The translations under genes were made by a program, and so were the position numbers. The notes below the pieces were generated by a model. That model was given only the letters and a program-made list of their open reading frames with translations. It was not told the origin of the DNA and did not search any database. Of a stretch of 55,156 nucleotides of DNA, positions 40,629 to 49,638 are shown one piece after another. Positions within the stretch are counted from its first letter, which is position 1, and every line of letters starts with the position of its first letter. The DNA is from an uncultured Eubacteriales bacterium (lineage in GTDB: Bacteria > Bacillota > Clostridia > Christensenellales > Aristaeellaceae). Location: assembly GCA_944349545.1 (NCBI GenBank), contig CALVNG010000006.1:1-55156 (forward strand), written 5' to 3'.

Positions 40629-41006
40629 GTGACGGATGATATCCTGTTCTTTTTTGACCGCGAGCCACCGGGCTTGGCCCTGTTCGAGCTGCTCTTTGAA
40701 CAGACCATGGCGCGCTGGCCCTCCAGCACCCTTCGCGTGCAAAAGACGCAGATCACCTTTTCCGACCCGCGGGGCTATCTCTTCGCCTCCCGCCCGCGCA
40801 GGCGCGGCGGCGGCCTGATGGTTAGCTTCGGCCTGAGCGCGCCGCTTGAAAGCCCGCGGCTGTTCGCGGTTGCCAACCCCGCGCCGGGGCGCTACACACA
40901 TCACGTGCAGGTCCGAGATTCCTCCGAGCTGGATGATGAACTGATGCGGTGGATTTCATGGTCCCACGACGATATGGCCGCAAGGCAAAGGAGAGAAAGG
41001 AAATGA
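40629..41006 (+). CDS. DUF5655-like protein
   Basis: 125 residues. 'FELLFEQTMARWPSSTLRVQKTQITFSDPRGYLFAS' and the later 'FGLSAPLESPRLFAVANPAPGRYTHHVQVRDSSELDDELM' match the DUF5655 pattern as I remember it (RVQKTQIxF..THHxxV). No enzymatic motif is apparent. A GTG start at 40629 has AAGGAGG 8 nt upstream. Its stop overlaps the next start (ATGA). Probably cytosolic; function unknown. Confidence 0.7.
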   Translation: MTDDILFFFDREPPGLALFELLFEQTMARWPSSTLRVQKTQITFSDPRGYLFASRPRRRGGGLMVSFGLSAPLESPRLFAVANPAPGRYTHHVQVRDSSELDDELMRWISWSHDDMAARQRRERK

Positions 41007-41680
41007 AAAAAGGCATGAAAAGGCGTTTGTGCGCGCTGTTTCTGGTGCTTTCGCTGCTGCCGGCAGCCGCGCTGGCCGAGGTGGTAGGCCGGGAGGGCAT
41101 GTACGGCGACGAGTACATCCACCGCATCGAAGCGTCCAACGGACAGTCGCTGTACTATCTCTCCAAGGAAGAGGAAGCGTTTGTAACCTACCGGGACGTG
41201 AATTTCGACGGTATGGAGGATATCGTGGTTATCTCTTCCCAGGGCGCCAGCAACACCTGGTTCCTTTTCTTTGTATGGGATGGCGAAAACTATGTGCGTG
41301 CCGGCTGGGATGCGGGCGATGACACGGGCCTGCCCAACTACGAACTGCTGGCCGGAGACGGGCTCTTGCTGGCCAACAGCAACGATGGCTGGGCGGGCGG
41401 ACTTCACCACCGCTGGCTGTACCGGTGGGAGGGGACCGACCTGCGCCTTGTGCGCAGCGCGGTGAGCGAGGAGTGCCAGGAGACGGTGTTGGACGGGCAG
41501 ACCGGCGCCATCATCACCACAACCTATAACGACCGCATGTGCGTGCGCGTCATCGAGCCGGACGGCGAGGGAGGCCAGCGCGTGCTGTGGGAGGGCGTTG
41601 TGACCGAGGAGCAGGCGGCCAGCGACCCGCAGGCCTTCGCGCAGGAGGATGCCGCCTTCTGGCAGGGCATCAGCCGCTAG
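41003..41680 (+). CDS. Secreted protein with FG-GAP/EF-hand-like segment
   Basis: 225 residues. Signal peptide (LCALFLVLSLLPAAALA) and a mature domain with 'VTYRDVNFDGMEDIVVISSQGASNTWFLFFVW'. The DVNFDGMED loop is typical of FG-GAP/VCBS-like calcium-binding repeats. No catalytic residues were recognised. It is translationally coupled to the DUF5655-like gene and may be a surface or periplasm-like binding protein. Confidence 0.75.
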   Translation: MKKGMKRRLCALFLVLSLLPAAALAEVVGREGMYGDEYIHRIEASNGQSLYYLSKEEEAFVTYRDVNFDGMEDIVVISSQGASNTWFLFFVWDGENYVRAGWDAGDDTGLPNYELLAGDGLLLANSNDGWAGGLHHRWLYRWEGTDLRLVRSAVSEECQETVLDGQTGAIITTTYNDRMCVRVIEPDGEGGQRVLWEGVVTEEQAASDPQAFAQEDAAFWQGISR

Positions 41681-41791
41681 CCCATTTTGTAACTTCTTCC
41701 GCAGCGGCCGCAGCTCTGTACGAACGGAGATAAATAGTGTACAATAGGTTCTGAGTTGTGTTCTGCTTGAACCGGGAGGGGAGGGACGTTC

Positions 41792-43354
41792 ATGCGTGTC
41801 AGGCGGCTGTGCGCGCTATTGTGCGTGCTGGCATTCCTGTTCGCCCTCGCGCCCGCTCGCGCGGGGGCTGCGTCCGACGCCGTCACGCAGGACGAGGCCT
41901 CCCGGCTCCTGGGTTCGCAAAGCCGAAACGAATACGCGCTGCTCATCGGGGTGGATTCCTTCGTGTCCCGCGCGGATACCTATCCAAGCTCCACCAACAA
42001 CGTCAACGCCATGCAGGAGGTTTTTCAGGGCGCGCTCAATCCCTTCCGCGCCATCATCGTACCGTCTGACCCGGTCACCACGGTCGATCAGCTGACCGCC
42101 CTGATTCAAAAGGCGTTCGGCGCGGCCGGAGAAAACGATGTTTGCTACCTTTATCTTTCCACGCACGGAGTATACGACCCCGCCAGCGGGCTGGAGCCGA
42201 TGCTTTTGCTCAGCGACGGCCAGACCGAAAACGGCATAACCCCCGCCCAGCTGGAAGCAGCCTTCGACGGGATCCTCGGCACCAAGGTGCTGATTCTGGA
42301 CGCGTGCAATTCGGGCGCTTTTATCGGCAAGGGCCTGCCCTCGCTGCCGGAGCAGGTCCATTTCCTGGGCGATGATTTCAAGGTGCTCACCTCCAGCGGC
42401 GCGCTGGAGGAAAGCTGGTACTGGAGCGTGGACGACCAGAACGACTCCGGCATAGCCGGCCAGGGGTCCTTCTACTTTACGCAGGCGCTGGCGCAGAGCC
42501 TGAGCGCGGCCTACGGCTATCCCGCCGACCAGAACCGCGACGGGTGCGTGGTGCTCAGCGAGCTCTACGAATACCTGGTGCTCAACCATGCCGCCTCCAC
42601 GCCGCAGGTCTATCCGCAGTCGGATGATTTTGTGGTGTTCCGCTATGACGCCTCCCAGCCCCTGCCCACGGGACTGGCCCGCGCGCCCATCATGGACGTA
42701 ACCTTTTCAGGCACCACCCTCAGCCGCTCGTCGCGGCAGATCACCATTGAATTTATCGCCATGCGTCCGGTGCGCGTGGCCTATCAGGTGGTCTACCAGC
42801 GCGACGGCAAATGGGAGTTTGAGCACGCGCAGCTCATCTATGACGAAGCCGAACGCTTCACCGCCTACGGCGACCAGCCCGGCGCCATCTCCGCAGGCCG
42901 AAAGGTGCGCACCCTCACTTTGGGCGAGCTGGACGAGGGGGTGTACGGCTACGCGATGGTGCAGCTGGTCACCATCGACCAGGGCAAGCTGACGGTGCAT
43001 GCGGGCCGCGTGATCAGCATTCCGCCGGATGCGGCCGATATGACCCTGACCGCCTCCGTAGCCGATACCTTCGACCCCTCCGGGGGGCGTGAGCTGAGCA
43101 TCTTCATCGGGCATGAATACCCTTGCGCGCTCAGCGTAAGTATCCTGGATGAGGAAGAGCAAGTGGTGCACCGCCTGTGCCACCGCCAGAGCACCCGTCC
43201 CATGCAGATGAATCCGGAGGGCACGGTGCTCTATTGGAACGGCCGGCTGAAGGACGGCACCATGGCCGGGCCGGGCGTCTACCGCGTGCGCGCGGAGGCC
43301 GTCATGAACGATGCCACCGTGACGGTGCTTTCCTCGGCGTTTACCATACAGTAA
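41792..43354 (+). CDS. Secreted caspase-like (C14) peptidase with C-terminal FlgD-like domain
   Basis: 520 residues. Signal peptide (to about 27), then a caspase p20 fold: EYALLIGVDSF, the catalytic His125 in YLYLSTHG and Cys172 in LILDACNSGAF. A beta-rich middle follows, with a C-terminal Ig-like 'YWNGRLKDGTMAGPGVYRVRAEA' of the FlgD/T9SS-like type. Both catalytic residues are present, so it may be an active cysteine protease, probably with Arg/Lys or Asp specificity unknown. GGGAGG-type sites precede ATG 41792. Bacterial caspase homologues are often intracellular; this one is exported. It lies 16 nt upstream of a GT2 gene, which suggests one operon. Confidence 0.88.
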   Translation: MRVRRLCALLCVLAFLFALAPARAGAASDAVTQDEASRLLGSQSRNEYALLIGVDSFVSRADTYPSSTNNVNAMQEVFQGALNPFRAIIVPSDPVTTVDQLTALIQKAFGAAGENDVCYLYLSTHGVYDPASGLEPMLLLSDGQTENGITPAQLEAAFDGILGTKVLILDACNSGAFIGKGLPSLPEQVHFLGDDFKVLTSSGALEESWYWSVDDQNDSGIAGQGSFYFTQALAQSLSAAYGYPADQNRDGCVVLSELYEYLVLNHAASTPQVYPQSDDFVVFRYDASQPLPTGLARAPIMDVTFSGTTLSRSSRQITIEFIAMRPVRVAYQVVYQRDGKWEFEHAQLIYDEAERFTAYGDQPGAISAGRKVRTLTLGELDEGVYGYAMVQLVTIDQGKLTVHAGRVISIPPDAADMTLTASVADTFDPSGGRELSIFIGHEYPCALSVSILDEEEQVVHRLCHRQSTRPMQMNPEGTVLYWNGRLKDGTMAGPGVYRVRAEAVMNDATVTVLSSAFTIQ

Positions 43355-43370
43355 AGGAGGACGCAAACCA

Positions 43371-44348
43371 ATGGCTGACAAATTGATGGTAGTCATCCCC
43401 TGCTACAACGAGGAAGAAGTGCTCCCGGAAACCTCGCGCAGGCTTGTGGAGAAGATGGCCGCGCTGACCCGGAAGGGCCTGATCTCGCCGGACAGCCGCG
43501 TCCTTCTGGTGGATGACGGCAGCCGCGACCGCACCTGGGAGCTGATCAGCGCCCTGCACAAGGAAAATCCGCTGTTTGAGGGCGTCAAGCTCAGCCGCAA
43601 CCGGGGCCATCAGAACGCGCTGCTGGCCGGGCTGATGACGGCGCGGGGCCGCTGCGACATGTCCATCTCGATGGACGCGGATTTGCAGGATGACATGGAC
43701 GCCATGGACCGCTTCATCGAAAAGTATCAGGAAGGGTGCGACGTGGTCTACGGCGTGCGCAACCGCCGCGATACCGATACCGCCTTCAAGCGCGGCACGG
43801 CGCTGATGTTCTACCGGCTGATGAGGGCGCTGGGCGTGGACATCACCTACAACCACGCGGATTACCGCCTCATGAGCGCGCGGGCGCTGGAGGCACTTTC
43901 GCAGTTTGGCGAGGTCAACCTGTTCCTGCGCGGCCTGGCTCCGCTGGTGGGGTTCCAGAGCGACGTGGTGACCTATGACCGCAGCGAGCGCTTCGCGGGG
44001 GAGAGCAAGTATCCCTTCAAAAAGATGCTGGCCTTCGCCATTGACGGCATCACCAGCTTTTCCGTCAAGCCCCTGCGCCTCATCACCACGGCGGGCGTGA
44101 TCATCTTCATCATTTCGCTGCTGATGCTGCTTTACACGCTGGTGTCCTGGATCGCCGGGCACGCGGTGTTGGGATGGACGTCCACGCTGGCCTCCATCTG
44201 GCTTATCGGCGGCATTCAGCTTCTCTCCCTGGGCGTGATCGGGGAATACACCGGCAAGATCTACAATGAAGCCAAGTCGCGCCCGCGCTTTATCATCGAC
44301 CGGTATCTCAACGACCGGGGCGACGACCCCGTGGTGGACCGCCGCTGA
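43371..44348 (+). CDS. Family 2 glycosyltransferase with two membrane helices (GtrB/DPM1-like)
   Basis: 325 residues. GT-A fold with VVIPCYNEEEVLPET, VLLVDDGSRDRT, the metal-binding SMDADLQDD and 'RSERFAGESKYPFKKML', followed by two C-terminal transmembrane helices (about 238-260 and 275-297). This layout is that of polyprenyl-phosphate glycosyltransferases that charge undecaprenyl phosphate with a sugar for use outside the cell. The polytopic GT-C-like protein at 17054-18949 would be a possible user. AAAGGAGG precedes ATG 43371. A terminator follows. Confidence 0.92.
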   Translation: MADKLMVVIPCYNEEEVLPETSRRLVEKMAALTRKGLISPDSRVLLVDDGSRDRTWELISALHKENPLFEGVKLSRNRGHQNALLAGLMTARGRCDMSISMDADLQDDMDAMDRFIEKYQEGCDVVYGVRNRRDTDTAFKRGTALMFYRLMRALGVDITYNHADYRLMSARALEALSQFGEVNLFLRGLAPLVGFQSDVVTYDRSERFAGESKYPFKKMLAFAIDGITSFSVKPLRLITTAGVIIFIISLLMLLYTLVSWIAGHAVLGWTSTLASIWLIGGIQLLSLGVIGEYTGKIYNEAKSRPRFIIDRYLNDRGDDPVVDRR

Positions 44349-44363
44349 ACGGACAAAAAGACA

Positions 44364-44391
44364 CGCCCCGCGGAGCGATGGCTCCGCGGGG
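44364..44391. terminator. Bidirectional terminator (GT2 gene / rbsB)
   Basis: Perfect 12-bp stem GCCCCGCGGAGC/GCTCCGCGGGGC with a GATG loop; on the minus strand the stem extends by GACAC/GTGTC and is followed by TTTTT. Confidence 0.9.
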
Positions 44392-44417
44392 CGCTTTGTG
44401 TCATTTGAAAGTGTTTT

Positions 44418-45320
44418 TTACTCTTCTTCTTTGACGATGAGCTTGAGGGGGATGTTCACGCGCTCTTCAAGGGTTTCGCCATTGAGATACTTCAGAGCGT
44501 TCTCCAGCGCAGTCTGGATCTGCAGATCGGGCTGCTGCTGCACGGTAGCGGCCATTTCTCCGCTTTCCACGGCAGCCAGCGCATCGTCGATCGCGTCAAT
44601 GCCGTAAATCTTGATTTCCTCGCTGCGGCCGGCGGCAGCCACCGAGCGCACGGCGCCCAGCGCCATTTCGTCGTTGTGGGCATAGATCGCGTCCAGTTCG
44701 GGGTTGGCCTGGAGGATATCCTCGGTCACAGTGGCGCCTTCCTCACGGGAGTAGTTGGCGGTCAGAGAGGTAACAATCTCGATTTCGGTGCCTTCCAGGG
44801 CTGCCGTGAAGCCTTCCTCGCGCTCGAGGGTCGAGCTGGCGCCGGGGGTGCCTTCCAGGATGGCGACCTTGCCCTTGCCGTCCAGATCCTTGATCATCTG
44901 CTCCGCGTCCAGGCGGCCCGCTTCCTTGTTGTCGATGTCCAGATGCTGTACCACGGTGCCGGCGTTGGAGGCGCGGGTCACGGTGATCACGGGGATTTCC
45001 GCGTCGTTGCAGGCCACCACGGAAGTGCCGATCGCGTCGGAGTCAACGGGGTTGATGATGAGCAGGTCCACACCGCGGGTGATGAAGTCCTCCACCTGAG
45101 AGGCCTGGGTTTCCGCGTTGTCCTGGGCATCCAGCACCATCAGTTCCACGCCCAGCTCGGCCGCCTTGGCCTCAGCGGCGTCCTTCATGGTTACAAAGAA
45201 GGGATTTTCCAAAGTGGATACAGCAAAACCGATGGTGTAGGTTTCGGTTTCCGCGCACGCCAGCGCGGGCAGCAGCGCCAAAGCGAGAGCCATAAGGGTT
45301 ACCAGCATTTTACGGAACAT
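44418..45320 (-). CDS. rbsB: Ribose-type ABC transporter substrate-binding protein
   Basis: 300 residues. Signal peptide (LVTLMALALALLPALACA), then a periplasmic-binding-protein type 1 fold: 'IGFAVSTLENPFFVTMKDAAEAKA', 'VDLLIINPVDSDAI', 'AIYAHNDEMALGAVRSV' and 'IYGIDAIDDALAAVESGEMAATVQQQ'. The signal contains a Cys (LACAE), but the lipobox is imperfect, so lipid anchoring is uncertain. It captures a pentose, most likely ribose judging from rbsD and rbsK, though other sugars are possible. Last gene of the operon, 17 nt after rbsC. Confidence 0.92.
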   Translation of the reverse strand: MFRKMLVTLMALALALLPALACAETETYTIGFAVSTLENPFFVTMKDAAEAKAAELGVELMVLDAQDNAETQASQVEDFITRGVDLLIINPVDSDAIGTSVVACNDAEIPVITVTRASNAGTVVQHLDIDNKEAGRLDAEQMIKDLDGKGKVAILEGTPGASSTLEREEGFTAALEGTEIEIVTSLTANYSREEGATVTEDILQANPELDAIYAHNDEMALGAVRSVAAAGRSEEIKIYGIDAIDDALAAVESGEMAATVQQQPDLQIQTALENALKYLNGETLEERVNIPLKLIVKEEE

Positions 45321-45337
45321 GTTTGTAGCCTCCTTTT

Positions 45338-46300
45338 TTATTTATTTGTCTTGTTCCGTTTAATCATCACCGCGAGGATGATGATGATTCCCTTTACAAT
45401 ATCCTGATAGTAGGAGCTGACATTCAGCAGGTTCAGGCCGTTGTTGATCACGCCGATGATCAGGCTGCCCAGCAGCGTGCCCACAACGGTGCCAACGCCG
45501 CCGGCTAGTGACGCTCCGCCCAGAATCACGCCGCTGAGCACATCCATCTCCAGTCCGTCGTTTGCCGTAGGCTGGGCGGAAAGCAGCTTGCTGGTGGTGA
45601 TCAGGCCGCCCACGGCGCACATCACGGAGCAGGCCACAAACACCAGCACCTTGTACCGCTGAATCGGAATGGCCGACAGTTTGGCCGCCTCATGGTTGGC
45701 GCCGATCGCCTTGATGTAGGTGCCGTGCTTGGTGCGCTGCAGCAGCACATAGAACACCAGCACCAGTGCAAGCGATATGATCGTGGCTACGGGAATGCTG
45801 CCGAACACATAGCCCGCACCCATTGTGGCGAAGGCTTCCGGCAGGTTGGAAATGGGCTTTCCGTTGGTCCACACCATGCAGATGCCGCGCAAGATGCCCA
45901 TGGTAGCCAATGTGACGATAAACGAGGGGATGCGCCCATACACGACCAGCGTACCGTTGATCCAGCCAGCCAGCAGGCCGATGGCCAGCGCCGCCAGCAC
46001 GCCCAGGAAAATGGAACCATTTGCACGCATGACCCAGGCGGCCGCAATACCGCTCAACGCCGCCGTGGAGCCCACGGAAAGGTCGATTTCACCTGAGAGC
46101 ACCACGCACAGCATGCCCATGGCCACCGTGAGCACAATGGAAACCTGTCGCGTTACGTTGAGCAGGTTGCGCTCCACCCAGAAATACGGGGAAATGATTC
46201 CAAAGACGATGCACAACGCCGCCAGGATGATCAGCAGGCCAAGTTCGCCCTTGAGCAGCCTCATAACCGTTCCCCGGGACGATTGAATCTTTTTATTCAT
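45338..46300 (-). CDS. rbsC: Ribose-type ABC transporter permease
   Basis: 320 residues with about 8-10 membrane helices of the BPD_transp_2 family. 'VLSGEIDLSVGSTAALSGIAAAW', 'GRIPSFIVTLATMGILRGI', and the ATPase-contact 'ANHEAAKLSAIPIQRYKVLVF' with a late 'GGASLAGGVGTVVGTLLGSLIIG' are typical of RbsC. ATG 46300 has GGGAGG upstream and overlaps the rbsA stop by 4 nt; a longer frame into rbsA is not used. Confidence 0.94.
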   Translation of the reverse strand: MNKKIQSSRGTVMRLLKGELGLLIILAALCIVFGIISPYFWVERNLLNVTRQVSIVLTVAMGMLCVVLSGEIDLSVGSTAALSGIAAAWVMRANGSIFLGVLAALAIGLLAGWINGTLVVYGRIPSFIVTLATMGILRGICMVWTNGKPISNLPEAFATMGAGYVFGSIPVATIISLALVLVFYVLLQRTKHGTYIKAIGANHEAAKLSAIPIQRYKVLVFVACSVMCAVGGLITTSKLLSAQPTANDGLEMDVLSGVILGGASLAGGVGTVVGTLLGSLIIGVINNGLNLLNVSSYYQDIVKGIIIILAVMIKRNKTNK

Positions 46301-47811
46301 GCGTTCGCGCCTCCCAATGCCAATGTGAGCAGCCGTTCCGCCGTCGCCTCCGCGGCAGGCATTTCGCCGGCGATATCGCCCTTGCAAAGCACGAGGATAC
46401 GGTCGCAGATGCTGAGCAATTCTTCCAGCTCCGAGGAGAATATAATGATGGTTTTATCCCGCTGGGCAAGCTGGGTGATGAAGCGGTAAATCTCCGCCTT
46501 GGCGCCGATATCGATGCCGCGCGTGGGTTCATCCATCAAAATGAACTGCGGATCACCGGTGAGCCACTTGCCAAGGACGACTTTTTGCTGATTCCCGCCC
46601 GAAAGATTGCCGGCCGCCATGCTGACGTCCATGGGATGAAGCTTCATGGTTTCGCCCATGCGCTGGGCAATGGCGCGTTTTTTCTTTCCGTCCAGCAGCC
46701 TCATACGGTTTTCGGTCTGTTCCAGATGCGGCAGCACAATGTTGTCCGCAATGGTTTGTTCCAGGAGCAGCCCCTGGGATTTCCGGTCCTCCGGAATGAG
46801 GGCCAGGCCATATGCGCGCGTATCATAGGGGCTGCGGAATCGTACCGGACGGTCTTCGATTCGCAGCTCTCCTTCCACACCTGCATAGGCCCCAAATAGG
46901 CTGCCGGCCAGCTCGCTCTTTCCTGCACCGACGATGCCCGTGAAACCCAAAATCTCGCCCCGATGGGCCCGGAAGCTGACGGGCCGTCGCATGGCCTGCG
47001 TGCGGAAATTCTTCGCCTCCATGGCAACCGGCGCAGCGGAAAAATCCCCGGCCGGGCGATAGCGCTCGCTGCTGACCGACCGGCCGATCATGGCGCGAAC
47101 CAGCTCAGGCACGGTCACCCGGTCCATTTCAAAGGAATCCACATTCATTCCATCTCTCAAAACGGTGGACCGGTCGCAGCAGCGGAACACCTCGTCCAGA
47201 TAATGCGAGATGTAGATCATGGTTACGTTCTTTTCCTTGAGGCTGGCCATGATCTGGAACAGGGTGTCGATTTCCGCCCTGCTCATGCCGGTGGTGGGCT
47301 CGTCCAGAAGCAGAATTTCCGCGTTGATGGCAAGGGCCTTCACGATTTCGATAATGCGCTTCTGTCCCAGGCCCAGCGAACCCACAGGCGCACGGGAATC
47401 GATCTGGATGCCGAAGCGCTGCAAAAACGCGTCGCTGTCGGCATAAAGCTGTCGGCGTTTGCAATAGCCAAGGGGGGTTGCGGTAGGTTCGTTGCCCAAA
47501 AAGATGTTTTCTGCCACCGTGAGCGAATCAATCAGGCTAAGTTCCTGATAGATCGCCGCGATGCCCTTTTTGCGCGCATCAATGGGATCGGCGATTGTCA
47601 CGGGCTTTCCTTTGAGCAGGATGTTTCCCTCATCCGGCTTATGCACGCCCGTGAGAATTTTGATGAGCGTGGATTTTCCCGCGCCGTTTTCGCCCAGCAA
47701 CGCATGAATTTCCCCACGTTTAAGCTCAAAGCCGACGCCTTTGAGCGCCTGAACGCCTCCGAAGCTTTTTCGAACGCCTTCCAGCCGTAAGATGCATTCG
47801 TTTTCCTGCAT
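46297..47811 (-). CDS. rbsA: Ribose-type ABC transporter ATPase (two nucleotide-binding domains)
   Basis: 504 residues, a tandem of two ATP-binding domains as in RbsA/MglA. The first has GENGAGKST, a degenerate signature (LGLGQKRIIEI) and Walker B ILLLDEPTTGM. The second has a divergent P-loop GIVGAGKSE, the intact signature NLSGGNQQKVVLGKWL and FILMDEPTRGIDIG. It drives sugar uptake through RbsC. The start at MQENECILRLEGV is preferred because the upstream 38 residues come from an unrelated frame. Confidence 0.94.
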   Translation of the reverse strand: MQENECILRLEGVRKSFGGVQALKGVGFELKRGEIHALLGENGAGKSTLIKILTGVHKPDEGNILLKGKPVTIADPIDARKKGIAAIYQELSLIDSLTVAENIFLGNEPTATPLGYCKRRQLYADSDAFLQRFGIQIDSRAPVGSLGLGQKRIIEIVKALAINAEILLLDEPTTGMSRAEIDTLFQIMASLKEKNVTMIYISHYLDEVFRCCDRSTVLRDGMNVDSFEMDRVTVPELVRAMIGRSVSSERYRPAGDFSAAPVAMEAKNFRTQAMRRPVSFRAHRGEILGFTGIVGAGKSELAGSLFGAYAGVEGELRIEDRPVRFRSPYDTRAYGLALIPEDRKSQGLLLEQTIADNIVLPHLEQTENRMRLLDGKKKRAIAQRMGETMKLHPMDVSMAAGNLSGGNQQKVVLGKWLTGDPQFILMDEPTRGIDIGAKAEIYRFITQLAQRDKTIIIFSSELEELLSICDRILVLCKGDIAGEMPAAEATAERLLTLALGGANA

Positions 47812-47825
47812 GCCTATCTTTCCTC

Positions 47826-48743
47826 TCAAAGCGCCGCCGTCACTTCCTGCGGCGTTGGAATGGAGGATTGCGCTCCCTTTCTGGTGGTGCTCAGCGCCGC
47901 GGCGGTATTGGCGTAATTCAAACACCGCTCCACGGGCTCTCCCTCTGCCAGGGCAACCGCAAACGCTCCCAGGAACACGTCGCCCGCAGCGGTGGAATCA
48001 ATGGCATTCACCTTCACAGGCGCAATCTGAACCGGCTTTCCATCGATACAGGTGTACGCTCCCTTGTCGGACATGGAAATCACCGGATGGGCGATTCCCA
48101 TGTTCATGAGACGCTCGCACGCCACTGCGGCAGATTCAAAATCCTTCACAGGTACGCCGCTGAGCAGCTCAGCTTCCACCTCATTGGGCTTTGCATAATC
48201 CACCATGGCGCACAGATCGGCGGGAAGTCCGCCCTCCGGCACCGGGGAGGGGTCCAGAACCACCTGCATGTTCCGCTCCTTGGCAAGTTTCATGGCCTCG
48301 CGGACGGTATCCAGAGGCAATTCCAGCGTGATCAGCAGGATGCCGCCCTCCTCAAAGGCATCCGCATTCGCACGCACATCTGCCGGAGAAATGGCCGCAT
48401 TGGCCCCAGGCGTAAAGGAGATGGAATTGCGGCCCTGAGCATCGATGCGGATCATCGCAATGCCTGCGGTAGCGCCCTTTTCATAGATCAGATACCGATC
48501 CTCCACGCCATGTTTGCGCAGTTCTTCCGTCAGTTGGCTGCTGAAGGAATCATCACCCAGGCGGGCCAGCACGCATACGTGCCCGCCAAGTTCCCCGGCT
48601 GCGGCAGCCTGATTTCCTGCCTTGCCGCCAGGATAGGTAGCAAAGTTGTCGGTTCGCACGGTTTCGCCCACCGCGGGCATCGCCTGCATGTACATGCAAA
48701 GATCCATGTTGACGCTGCCCATGCAAACAATCATTTTTTTCAT
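47826..48743 (-). CDS. rbsK: Ribokinase
   Basis: 305 residues of the PfkB family: VCMGSVNMDL, 'YPGGKAGNQAAAAGELGG' (N-terminal signature), and the C-terminal 'VNAIDSTAAGDVFLGAFAVAL' with the catalytic Asp in AAGD. It phosphorylates ribose to ribose 5-phosphate. The neighbouring rbsD supports ribose over other sugars. Its start overlaps the btpA-like stop by 4 nt, behind AAGGAG. Confidence 0.93.
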   Translation of the reverse strand: MKKMIVCMGSVNMDLCMYMQAMPAVGETVRTDNFATYPGGKAGNQAAAAGELGGHVCVLARLGDDSFSSQLTEELRKHGVEDRYLIYEKGATAGIAMIRIDAQGRNSISFTPGANAAISPADVRANADAFEEGGILLITLELPLDTVREAMKLAKERNMQVVLDPSPVPEGGLPADLCAMVDYAKPNEVEAELLSGVPVKDFESAAVACERLMNMGIAHPVISMSDKGAYTCIDGKPVQIAPVKVNAIDSTAAGDVFLGAFAVALAEGEPVERCLNYANTAAALSTTRKGAQSSIPTPQEVTAAL

Positions 48744-49573
48744 CGGTCAAGCTCCTTCCTCAGCGACGCAACCTCGCGCATGAAGCTGCTTACCCGCTGC
48801 GGATCGACAGCGTTTTTCCAGTTCCCATCCTCTTTGAAATAGCTGCCGACAATGGCGCCATCCGCATGGGAAAGCAGCTGGCGCACGTTCTCACAGGTCA
48901 GGCCGCTGCCCAAAAGAATCGGCAGGCTGATGCCTCCGCGGCACTCGTCAATCCTTTCCACGGTAGGGGGCATGCCCGTATCAAAGCCGGTGACGATCAC
49001 CGCGTCGCCATCCTGAGCCTCCACATCCATGGCCTGCTCCCGCACGGAGCGATCATGGATGATATAGTGGCTTCCATGCTTGACGTTGACATCGCACAGG
49101 CAGGCGATCTGCGTCGCGCCGAGCGAGCGGCGCATGCGCGCCACCTTCCCGCCGATGGACTCGATGTAGCCGGACTGCGAGATAAACGCATTGCACCACT
49201 CAAATACGCGAATCCAACGCGCGCCCGCCGCTACGGCTGCCGCCATGGCCAGGTCCGCTCCGTTCATATGGCATTCCGCGCCCACCGGAACGGACACATG
49301 CTTCCTTACCTCATAAACGCCCACCGCCAAAGCCGCGACCGTTTCCGGGCCGATGTCCCTGCCCGGCAGGTAGGGGATATCCCACATGTTTTCCACCTGT
49401 ACGCCATCCACGCCGGCATCTTCCAGCATCTTGGCTTCATCCCGCGCGATGGATAGAATTCTGTCCATGTCCATCACGGTAGGATCATACAGCGCCGATC
49501 CGGGCAGCGGACGCAGGTGCACCATGCCGATGATCGGCTTTTTTTGAGAAAACAGCGTTCCAAATCTGTTCAT
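48740..49573 (-). CDS. BtpA/SgcQ-family TIM-barrel protein
   Basis: 277 residues. 'KKPIIGMVHLRPLPGSALYD', 'LEDAGVDGVQVENMWDIPYL', 'VPVGAECHMNGADLAMAAAVAAGARWIRV' and 'LLGSGLTCENVRQLLSHADGAIVGSYFKEDG' match the BtpA family (PF03437), a phosphate-binding TIM barrel. BtpA was named for photosystem I biogenesis, but homologues such as SgcQ occur in sugar operons of heterotrophs. Its place between rbsD and rbsK, coupled by ATGA to rbsK, suggests a step in sugar or nucleoside metabolism, perhaps an epimerase or lyase; this is inferred. Confidence 0.88.
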   Translation of the reverse strand: MNRFGTLFSQKKPIIGMVHLRPLPGSALYDPTVMDMDRILSIARDEAKMLEDAGVDGVQVENMWDIPYLPGRDIGPETVAALAVGVYEVRKHVSVPVGAECHMNGADLAMAAAVAAGARWIRVFEWCNAFISQSGYIESIGGKVARMRRSLGATQIACLCDVNVKHGSHYIIHDRSVREQAMDVEAQDGDAVIVTGFDTGMPPTVERIDECRGGISLPILLGSGLTCENVRQLLSHADGAIVGSYFKEDGNWKNAVDPQRVSSFMREVASLRKELDR

Positions 49574-49638
49574 ATGCTTCCCTCCATCGGGAGGACGGGC
49601 GTGTTATCGCGCGCCCGTCCAAATGCCATCCCTTCGGA

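Noticed and set aside
41720-41750. TACAAT near 41740 as promoter of the caspase-like gene
   Set aside because: No acceptable -35 hexamer at 16-18 nt; left unannotated although a promoter is likely in this gap.
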